Origin: Phycisphaerales bacterium
Lineage (GTDB): Bacteria; Planctomycetota; Phycisphaerae; Phycisphaerales; UBA1924
Reading direction: 5' to 3'
Assembly: GCA_040217175.1 (NCBI GenBank)
Contig: JAVJNT010000002.1
Span: 496,001-560,000, forward strand
DNA length: 64,000 nt
Both the position numbers and the translations under genes were made by a program. The notes beneath the pieces are model-generated. The model was not told the origin of the DNA. It did no database searches and saw nothing but the letters and a program-made list of their open reading frames with translations. Below are positions 18,348 to 26,048 of the stretch, one piece after another (the stretch's first letter is position 1; every line of letters begins with the position of its first letter).

Positions 18348-18567
18348 GAGACACCTCCACAAAACTTGACTGAGAGTCTGGTCCGAATCGGCCGGCCGCG
18401 GGCTGAGTGCACCGCTGACGTTCCGGCTCGATGTTCAACCACCTTGCAAGCGATTGGCGTGCGGGATACTCACGAGGACGTTCAACAAATCTTTGCAAAA
18501 CGCCTGGGCTCGTACGTAGAAACTCCTAGCCTTGACGATGCCCAACGCAAAGCATCTCGCGACGCCC

Positions 18568-19542
18568 ATGACCTATCGATGCACCCTGCTGCGCGCCGGA
18601 CGGCTGTTGCTCGACGCCGGCGGCATGTTCGGCCTCATCCCTCGCGTGGTGTGGGAGACGATGGTCGACCCCGACGAACGGCACCGCGTCGAGCTGCACC
18701 ACAACTGCCTGTGGCTGGTGGGCACGAAGGACGATCCGGAACTCGGGCGGCCCCGACAGGTCATCATCGAAGCGGGCACGGGCGACAAGCTCGATCCCAA
18801 GATGGCCGGCATCTTCGGGCTCGACGGGCGCACGGTCGAGACGGCGCTCACCGAGGCCGGCGGCGACCCGGCGAAGATCGACGACGTCGTCATCAGCCAC
18901 CTGCACTTCGACCACGCCGGCGGGCTCACGCGCCGGCTGCGACCCGGCGAGACGGCCGACTGGACCGCCGGCCCGAAGCAGGCCAGCGGCGACGCGAGCG
19001 AGGTGAAGCTGACGTTCCCCAACGCCACCGTCCACGTCCAGGAAAAGGAGTGGCACACCGCGCTCGCCGGCGACTCGGTGATGACCAGGACCTACTACGC
19101 CGACCACCTCGCCCCGATCGAGGACAGGCTCAGTCTGCACGACTCGCCGCGTCCCTTCGAGCCCGGCCGCGTGCCGCACAAGGACGAGCACCCCGCCTTG
19201 CCCTGGGAGCGGCGGACCACGACCATCCTGCCGGGCATCAAGGTGTTCCTCACGCCCGGGCACACGTGGGGGCAGCAGGCGACGTGGTTTACCGACGAGC
19301 AGGACCGGGCGGTCGTGTTTGTGCCCGACGTCATGCCCACGGCCTGGCACGCGGGCAAGGCCTACAGCCTGGCGTACGACGTCGAGCCCTATACGAGCAT
19401 GGTCAGCAAGGGCTGGCTGCTGCGAGAGGCGAGCGAGCGCGGGTGGACCCTGATGCTCGACCACGAGCCGGGCGATCCGTGGCGTCGCGTCGAGCCCAAC
19501 GGCAAGGGCTGGTTCGCCCTGAAACCGGCCGAAGGACGGTGA
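18568..19542 (+). CDS. MBL-fold metallo-hydrolase
   Basis: 324 aa. The metallo-beta-lactamase signature HLHFDHAGG is at about residues 111-119; further ligands fit TPGHTWGQQ and the late MLDHEPGDP. Members of this branch (quorum-quenching-lactonase/glyoxalase-like) hydrolyse esters, lactones or thioesters; the substrate is unknown. I chose ATG 18568 because the protein then begins at the conserved YRCTLLRAGRLLLDAGGMFG stretch. ATG 18538 is in frame, but a weak promoter-like pair (TTGCAA / TAGAAA, 18-bp spacing) would place the transcription start almost on top of it. It begins a five-gene forward run ending at 25879. Confidence 0.87.
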   Translation: MTYRCTLLRAGRLLLDAGGMFGLIPRVVWETMVDPDERHRVELHHNCLWLVGTKDDPELGRPRQVIIEAGTGDKLDPKMAGIFGLDGRTVETALTEAGGDPAKIDDVVISHLHFDHAGGLTRRLRPGETADWTAGPKQASGDASEVKLTFPNATVHVQEKEWHTALAGDSVMTRTYYADHLAPIEDRLSLHDSPRPFEPGRVPHKDEHPALPWERRTTTILPGIKVFLTPGHTWGQQATWFTDEQDRAVVFVPDVMPTAWHAGKAYSLAYDVEPYTSMVSKGWLLREASERGWTLMLDHEPGDPWRRVEPNGKGWFALKPAEGR

Positions 19543-19579
19543 TCGGCCCGCTCAGGGTGCGAGGGTCTACCATCGGGCG

Positions 19580-20281
19580 ATGACCCCCGCGGTGAACGAC
19601 ACCACGGCTTCCAAACCCCTACCGCAGGCCGAGATCGAGGCCTCCGAGGACGGCCGCGCTCCGAGCGAGCGGCCCGCCGACCCCAAGGCCGACCCAAAGC
19701 GAGAAGGCCAGCCCGCCGACGCTCCGCGTTCGCACGCCCACGCCAAGCGCAAGCGGAAGCGGACGCTCTGGGAGCGGGCCGAGGCGTTCGTCAGCCGGCT
19801 GAGCACGCGGAACCACTTCTGGCACCGGGTGTGCTCGCTCATATGGCTGCCGTATGCCTTCCACAGCGGCATCAAGATGAAGATGGTCGACGCGACGACC
19901 TTCCAGGCGGTGCTGCCCTTCCGGCGGTTCAATCGCAACTGGTACAACGCCATGGCGGGTGCTGCGCTGCTCGGCAACGCCGAGATCGCCGGCGGGTCGT
20001 ACATCTTCAAGGTCTGCGGGGCCGACTACACGGTGGTGTGCAAGAAGCTCGAGTACAAGTTCCTTCGGCCGTGCCTGGGCCCGGCGGTCTACCGCATCGA
20101 GCCCGAAGAAGACATCGAGGCCCTTGTCGCCAGCGGCAAGGAATTCAACCTGACGATCACCATGAACGTGGTGCAGCAGATCCGCCGGCCAAGCGACCGC
20201 GAGAAGCGCGTCGGGCTGGCAACGGCGACCTTCCACGTGACGCCCAAGGCCCACCAGCGCAGCCGCGGCCGGCTCAAGTAG
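19580..20281 (+). CDS. DUF4442 hotdog-fold protein
   Basis: 233 aa. The first 60 residues are charged, Pro/Lys-rich and probably disordered. The rest fits DUF4442, a thioesterase-like hotdog family: IKMKMVDATTFQAVLPF, then NWYNAMAGAALLGNAEIAGG, then YTVVCKKLEYKFLRP. An acyl-CoA-related role is plausible by family but not shown. It starts 37 bp after the MBL hydrolase and is followed after 6 bp by the membrane protein. Confidence 0.82.
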   Translation: MTPAVNDTTASKPLPQAEIEASEDGRAPSERPADPKADPKREGQPADAPRSHAHAKRKRKRTLWERAEAFVSRLSTRNHFWHRVCSLIWLPYAFHSGIKMKMVDATTFQAVLPFRRFNRNWYNAMAGAALLGNAEIAGGSYIFKVCGADYTVVCKKLEYKFLRPCLGPAVYRIEPEEDIEALVASGKEFNLTITMNVVQQIRRPSDREKRVGLATATFHVTPKAHQRSRGRLK

Positions 20282-20287
20282 ACGCCC

Positions 20288-21472
20288 ATGGCCGGGCCCC
20301 GCGCTCCATCCGCCCCAACTCGAACGTCGCCGCTGGCCGCCCTGGGCTGGGGCTTCTACCTGGCCGTGTCATGGACGTGGGTCATCGGCATGATCCTGCC
20401 AGCGCTCATGCTTCGTGACTTCGGCTGGTGGGGTCTGCTCGTATTCCTCGCGCCGAACGCCATCGGCGCGGCGCTCATGGGCACGATGCTGCGGAACGCC
20501 GAAGCAGCGCAACGGCTCCGACTGAAGCACGACGCGGCGGTACGCCGGTTCTCGATGGTGACCATCGCGTTCCACCTGTACGTGCTCGGCGCCATCGCCC
20601 TCGCGATGGACGGCTTCCCGACGATCGCCGGACAACCGGGCGTGCTCGTCATCGCGGCGGTGTTCGCGCTCGCGCTTCTGGCCGTGCGGCGGTGGCTCGT
20701 GGCCGCCACGCTCGTGTGGCTGGCGAGCGTCGGGCTTGCAGTCGCATACCTCGCACTTGGAGAATCGACAACGCTCGATGTCCGAGCATTCGCGCAACCA
20801 GGGTCGCTCGACCTGCTGATGCTCGCTCCCGTCGTCGTCTTCGGCTTCGCGTTGTGCCCGTACCTCGACGCGACGTTCTTGCGTGCCAGGGCCGCGACCA
20901 GCCCGGCAGCCGGGCGCGCGGCCTTCGCGTTCGGATTCCTCGGGCCGTTCGTGGTCATGATTGCCTTCACCGTGCTCTACGCCCGAGCGATCGTCTCGGG
21001 CGACGGCGTGGGATGGACGCTCGTGCTCGCGCACCTTGCCCTGCAGGGCGGCTTCACGCTGGCCGTTCACCTGCGAGAGTCGAAGCTCAGGATGACCGAG
21101 CGCGGCCTGACGCTGGGCCTCACGATCGCGGCGCTCGCGGCCGTATGGATGTTGCCGGCCGGCCCCATCGCCTGGGCCGACGGCATGCTCGCGTGGGAGG
21201 TCGTGTACCGACTGTTCATGTCTGCGTACGGCCTCTTCTTCCCGGTGTACGTGCTGTACGCCGTCGTTCCGGATGCCCTGAAGATGGGACCGCTGCCGCG
21301 CGCGGGACGTGCGATCATCGCGATCGCCATCGCCGCGGTGCTGCCGATGTATTCGCTCGGGTTCATTGCCCGGCAGGAACAGTGGCTGCCGCTGGCGTTC
21401 GGCCTGGTGCTCGGCGCCGCGTTCGTGACGTTCGCGATGCGTCGCCGCGCCGCGGAGCCGAGCGATGGCTGA
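20288..21472 (+). CDS. Polytopic membrane protein of unknown function
   Basis: 394 aa with about ten to twelve hydrophobic segments spread over the whole length, beginning GWGFYLAVSWTWVIGMILPA. The overall feel is of a transporter-like integral membrane protein, but I recognise no signature. Its last 8 bp overlap the start of the nuclease gene, which suggests translational coupling to the DNA-repair-type pair downstream. Confidence 0.8.
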   Translation: MAGPRAPSAPTRTSPLAALGWGFYLAVSWTWVIGMILPALMLRDFGWWGLLVFLAPNAIGAALMGTMLRNAEAAQRLRLKHDAAVRRFSMVTIAFHLYVLGAIALAMDGFPTIAGQPGVLVIAAVFALALLAVRRWLVAATLVWLASVGLAVAYLALGESTTLDVRAFAQPGSLDLLMLAPVVVFGFALCPYLDATFLRARAATSPAAGRAAFAFGFLGPFVVMIAFTVLYARAIVSGDGVGWTLVLAHLALQGGFTLAVHLRESKLRMTERGLTLGLTIAALAAVWMLPAGPIAWADGMLAWEVVYRLFMSAYGLFFPVYVLYAVVPDALKMGPLPRAGRAIIAIAIAAVLPMYSLGFIARQEQWLPLAFGLVLGAAFVTFAMRRRAAEPSDG

Positions 21473-22721
21473 GGCGCGATTCCTGGCCGCGGCGGACCTG
21501 CACCTGGGCCGGACCATCGCCAGCCTGCCGGACGCGCTGCGCGACCGAGCCCGAGAACTCGGCCCGTTCGGCGCCCTCGAGCGCATGGTTGACCTCGCAC
21601 GCCGCGAGCGCGTCGACGCCGTGCTGCTGGCCGGCGACGTGGTGGACGACGACGGCGCGTACTTCGAGGTGTTCGCCGCGCTGCAAGACGCCGTGGCGAA
21701 GCTCCGCGGCATCCCGATGATCGCCGTTGCCGGCAACCACGACGCCCGCGTGCTGCCCCGGCTGGCCGACGCCATCGACGGGCTCACGCTGCTCGGCCCG
21801 GGCGGCACGTGGCAGGGCCGCACCATCGATACGGCGATCGGGGGCGTCGAGGTTTTGGGCTGGAGCTTCCCGGCCCCCCACTGCAACAACTCGCCCTTCG
21901 AGACGCCTCCGCCGCCGAGATATGGCCCGCGCGTCGGCTTACTGCACGGCGACGTCGATGTTCCCAAGAGCGTGTATGCACCATTCCGCCCGGCCGACCT
22001 GCGTGAGCACGCTGCCGACGCCTGGTTGCTCGGCCACGTACACGTGCCGTCGCACGAACGCCTCGGAAGCAGTGCCCCCAGCGGCTACCTCGGCAGCGCC
22101 TGCGGGCTCGACCCGGGAGAGCCCGGCGCCCGTGGCGCCTGGCTGGTACGACTCGACGGGTCGCGTACGTCGCTTGAGCACCGCCCGCTCGCACCGATCG
22201 CATGGGCCAACGTCATGGTCGAATGCGGCGCGCTCGATTCCGCGTCGCTCGACGTGGCTCTCCAGCGCGAGGCCGAGAACGCAGCATCGGAGTTCCCCGG
22301 CGCATCGGCCATCGGCGTGCGCATGACGCTCATCGGCGAGAACGAGGCCTGGCGAGATCTCCACGCGAAGGCCCGTTCGGTCGACGTCTCAAGGCCCTGG
22401 CACTACGCCGGTAGCTGGGTGTTCATCGATGAAGTAGTCACGCGTGTCACGCCGCCGCTGCCGCTCGAGCAACTCGCCGCGGAGCGCACCGCCGCCGGCC
22501 GCATCGCGGGGCTCATCCTCGACCTGCAGCGCGGCGAAGCCGACGCGCTGGTTGGCACCGCGACCGACGAGTTCGCCACGATCGCGAGCAACCGATACCT
22601 CCGCCCGCCGGACCTCGGCGAGCGGAGCTTCGTGCTGCCCGATGCACGGGAGACGCTCGTACGCGAAGCGCGTGCGATGCTGGGCGAGTTGCTCGCCCAA
22701 CGCGGCGAGGAGGACGGCTGA
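21465..22721 (+). CDS. SbcD/YhaO-like calcineurin-fold phosphoesterase
   Basis: 418 aa. The metal-binding motifs of Mre11/SbcD phosphoesterases appear in order: ADLHLGR near residue 10, AGDVVDD near 47, AGNHD near 88, LLHGDVD near 160 and LGHVHVPSH near 190. A C-terminal capping region follows. It is expected to be a manganese-dependent DNA nuclease working with the ATPase encoded next, whose ATG overlaps this gene's TGA by one base. Together they resemble the Bacillus yhaO-yhaN pair more than classical sbcDC. Confidence 0.9.
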   Translation: MAEARFLAAADLHLGRTIASLPDALRDRARELGPFGALERMVDLARRERVDAVLLAGDVVDDDGAYFEVFAALQDAVAKLRGIPMIAVAGNHDARVLPRLADAIDGLTLLGPGGTWQGRTIDTAIGGVEVLGWSFPAPHCNNSPFETPPPPRYGPRVGLLHGDVDVPKSVYAPFRPADLREHAADAWLLGHVHVPSHERLGSSAPSGYLGSACGLDPGEPGARGAWLVRLDGSRTSLEHRPLAPIAWANVMVECGALDSASLDVALQREAENAASEFPGASAIGVRMTLIGENEAWRDLHAKARSVDVSRPWHYAGSWVFIDEVVTRVTPPLPLEQLAAERTAAGRIAGLILDLQRGEADALVGTATDEFATIASNRYLRPPDLGERSFVLPDARETLVREARAMLGELLAQRGEEDG

Positions 22722-25700
22722 TGCGCGTGCAACGCATCGACATCCTCGCCAGCAAGGGCATCAACCCCGGGTTCGACGTCGACGGCTTCGATGCGCACCT
22801 GACGATCATCGAAGGCCGAAACGAGTCTGGCAAGAGCACGCTCGCGGGCGCCATCCGTGCCCTCCTCTGGCCCGATCGGCATCCGAGCCTGCGGGCGCGC
22901 GGCGCCTTCGAGCTCGATGGCAAGGCGTTTCACTCGTACGTCGAAACGCACGGTGGGGGCTGGCAGGGAGACGCTCCAACCCTGCCCGACGCCAGCGCGG
23001 GGCGCGGCATCATCGTCGGCATCGGCGATCTGTGGACCGACGACGCGCACGACCGAGCCATCCAACAGGCGATGACGCGCGAGCTCCACGGCGGGTTCGA
23101 CCTGCACGTACTGCACGAGGCCGCCGAGCCCAAGACGCCCACGGCCCCGCGGCGAGACGCGGAAGCAGCCGAGCGAGCGCTCAACGCCGCCCGCTCGGAA
23201 GCCGCATCGCTCATGGCCCAGGAAGCGCAGATTCCAGGGCTGCAAGCCCGTGCCGGCTCCTGCCGCGAGCGGGCGGCCCAGGGCCCGCTGGTACGAAGCG
23301 CGCTCGAGCGGCTCGACGTGCTTGAGGAACTCTCCGAGTTGCACGCCCGGCTCGAACGACTGCCGCCGGGCGCCCGGCGCGTCGCAGGCGACGAGGGCCA
23401 GCGGCTTGCCGAGATCGACCGACGCCTCGACGACGAGGGAGAAGCGATCGGTCACGAACGCGACAGAGCCCTCGAAGCCCGGCAGCAGATCGACCGGCTT
23501 GGCTTGCCTGAGACCGGCATCGACGCGGGCGCTCTCCAGATCTTGGCCGGACTCGAGAGTGAACTGCTGGGCCTCGAGCGGCAGCGAGGCGATGCCCAAC
23601 GCCGGGCAGCCGAGATCCAAGCCAAGATGGATGCCGTGCCCTCCACGATGCAGGCGCTCGACGACGCGGCACTCGCCCAGCTCGAGGCCGCGCTCAACGC
23701 CGCCCACGAGGCGCGCGAGCGACGGACCCGCGACCTCGCGGCCGCCGAAGCAACCGAGCCGCAGCAGCCGCAACGCGTCTCACGCGCCTTCGCGGTCGTG
23801 ACGATCGCGTTCGTCGCGCTCGCCGGCGTCGCGGCGGGCTTCGAGCAAGCCTGGATCTCGGCGGCCCTCGCGGCCGCGGCGCTGGTCGGCGGCCTCGCAG
23901 TGCTCGTCCGCGGTTTATCCACGACGCCGGATGGCTCGGAAGCACCGATGGCCCGGGCCGAGCGCAGCGAGGCGGCGTACCAGACCGCACTCAGTCGAGT
24001 GCGCGCGATCGCTGGGGACGACGAGGCGATCGTCTCAACACTGGCGGTCGCGACGGCGGCCGATCGTGCAAAGCGACTCGATGCCCTGCGCGCCGATCTC
24101 CTCGGCGCGCGGGCGGGCGTGGAGTCTCTCGGGTCGCAATGCGAAGCGCTGTTGGATCGAGCTTCTCGTGTGCTGGCGGAGTACGCCGTTCCGGCGTGTA
24201 CGAGCCTTGATGAATTGAACCGCGTTCGTGCGCATCTGGAGGCGCAGCAACGCGAGTACGAACGCCTGACAGGAGTCGTGTCGGAGGCCGATCGGTTGCA
24301 AGCCCAGGGCGAGCATCGTCGTGCCCTGGCGCAGCGACAACGAGACGAGTTGCTCGCGCGGATCGGGCTTCCCCAAGACCGCCTGGAAGAACTGGCCGAG
24401 TGGCTCCGATTGCGCGACGAGGCCAACACGCTGGCCGATGAGATCCGGCGGCGCGAAGCCGTGCTGGACCGCCTGGACGCATCTCTTGCGGACGCCGGAG
24501 ATCTTCGCGAGCTCGCAGGCGCGGCGCTCGACGAGCGTCGCCGCGCCTGCGAGGCGGCAGCCTCCGAGGCAGACTCGCTGCAGCACAAGGTCGGCGAGAT
24601 CGAGGGACAGGTCCGAGCCGCGCGCGGCAAGGCGGACATCGCGAATGCACTTGCCGAGCTCGAACACGCCGCACGGCGCGTAGCCGAGGCGCGCGACGAG
24701 GCCTGCGCCAAGGCGGCCCGCAGGCTGATCCTCGACCACGCCGTCGCGAGCGTGCAGGGCGACGACGTGCCCGCCATCGTCCAGCTCGCCGATCGGTGGC
24801 TCGCCCAGTTCACGGCCAACGCCTACGGCCTACGCATCGAGCGCGGCGAGGCGGTGGTGTACGACCTGCGGAGTGGCATGGAGAAGAGCTACGACGCCCT
24901 CTCCACCGGTACGCGGGCCCAGGCACTGCTGGCGATGCGCATGGCGGGCGCGATGGACGCCGAGCGCCGGATCGGCGCATCGCCGCTGCCGCTCGTGCTC
25001 GATGAGCCGCTGGCGACGACCGATGACGCGCGATTCGAGGCCGTGTGCCGATCGATCTTCGAGCTCGCTCGCGAGGGTCGGCAGTTGGTCTACCTCACGT
25101 GCGACCCCGGGCACGCGGCGAGGCTCGAGCGGCTCTCGAGCACACACCAGCTCTCGTGCACGCGTCTCAACCTCGACGAGGAGCGCGGTCGGCAGGCCGC
25201 AGCCCGCGTGCCCGCTGCGGCGCTGCTCGAGCCCAAGCCCGGTCCCTCGCCCGACGAGATGCCCCGCGAGGCGTACCTGGAGGCCATCGGCGTGCGCCCG
25301 ATCGATCCCTGGCATGGGCCGGATGGCATCGATCTCTACCACGTGCTGCGCGACGACCTCGCCACGCTGCACGCGTTGCGCGAGCGCGAGATCTCGACCA
25401 TCGGCCAGGTCCTCGCACGCCCCGAGCTCATCGATCGCCCAGAACTCGTCGAGGCGTGCCGCTGCGTCGACCGGCTCGTTCGCGGTTGGCGGCGCGGGCG
25501 GGCTCGGCCAGTGACTGCTGGCGACATCCTCGATTCTGGCGCGGTCTCCGCGGCGTACCTGGATCGCGTGCTCGAAGTGGCCCGTGAAGTCGGACACTCC
25601 GCCGACGCCCTTCTGAACGCCATCGACTGCGGCCAGGTCAAGGGTTTCCGCAGCAACAAGGCTGACCAACTCCGGGCCCACTTTTCGGAACAAGGCTTGC

Positions 25701-25879
25701 TTCCCGATGCTTCCATCATGTCGAGGGCTGAACTGCTTGCCGAGGCACTCGGGGACGATGTTATAGGTACTTCGCACCACGGTGGATCCCCGCTTGCTGG
25801 CATTGCGAAGCACGTGCTGGACGTACTCGATGCATCGGATGGAACCGGCGGTGAAGCGCTGGCCGAACAGCGAGCGTAA
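22721..25879 (+). CDS. SbcC/YhaN-like AAA ATPase with central membrane hairpin and C-terminal extension
   Basis: 1052 aa. Walker A is EGRNESGKST at residues 31-40. Long heptad-like coiled-coil regions rich in Ala/Glu/Arg occupy about 150-700. They are interrupted at about 355-400 by two hydrophobic stretches, AFAVVTIAFVALAGVAAGF and AALAAAALVGGLAVLV, which look like a membrane hairpin, as in YhaN proteins. An ABC-type signature (STGTRAQALLAMRMAGA) is near 728 and Walker B (LPLVLDEPLATTDD) near 757. About residues 835-1052 form a helical extension beyond the ATPase head that I do not recognise; parts read like helix-hairpin-helix repeats. Confidence 0.88.
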   Translation: MRVQRIDILASKGINPGFDVDGFDAHLTIIEGRNESGKSTLAGAIRALLWPDRHPSLRARGAFELDGKAFHSYVETHGGGWQGDAPTLPDASAGRGIIVGIGDLWTDDAHDRAIQQAMTRELHGGFDLHVLHEAAEPKTPTAPRRDAEAAERALNAARSEAASLMAQEAQIPGLQARAGSCRERAAQGPLVRSALERLDVLEELSELHARLERLPPGARRVAGDEGQRLAEIDRRLDDEGEAIGHERDRALEARQQIDRLGLPETGIDAGALQILAGLESELLGLERQRGDAQRRAAEIQAKMDAVPSTMQALDDAALAQLEAALNAAHEARERRTRDLAAAEATEPQQPQRVSRAFAVVTIAFVALAGVAAGFEQAWISAALAAAALVGGLAVLVRGLSTTPDGSEAPMARAERSEAAYQTALSRVRAIAGDDEAIVSTLAVATAADRAKRLDALRADLLGARAGVESLGSQCEALLDRASRVLAEYAVPACTSLDELNRVRAHLEAQQREYERLTGVVSEADRLQAQGEHRRALAQRQRDELLARIGLPQDRLEELAEWLRLRDEANTLADEIRRREAVLDRLDASLADAGDLRELAGAALDERRRACEAAASEADSLQHKVGEIEGQVRAARGKADIANALAELEHAARRVAEARDEACAKAARRLILDHAVASVQGDDVPAIVQLADRWLAQFTANAYGLRIERGEAVVYDLRSGMEKSYDALSTGTRAQALLAMRMAGAMDAERRIGASPLPLVLDEPLATTDDARFEAVCRSIFELAREGRQLVYLTCDPGHAARLERLSSTHQLSCTRLNLDEERGRQAAARVPAAALLEPKPGPSPDEMPREAYLEAIGVRPIDPWHGPDGIDLYHVLRDDLATLHALREREISTIGQVLARPELIDRPELVEACRCVDRLVRGWRRGRARPVTAGDILDSGAVSAAYLDRVLEVAREVGHSADALLNAIDCGQVKGFRSNKADQLRAHFSEQGLLPDASIMSRAELLAEALGDDVIGTSHHGGSPLAGIAKHVLDVLDASDGTGGEALAEQRA

Positions 25880-26048
25880 CCCTCATGACGCGCGAGCCCG
25901 ACGCGCCGCGGCGATGGCCAATGCGTGGGCTCGTGGTACTTTGATCAAGCGGGCACGCCCGCGACAGGCTCCTCTGAGCAAAACCCGAACGCAGATCCCT
26001 CTGCCCAGGGTGCTTGCATGGACGAGGGCCATCCAGGGAGGTTTCGAT

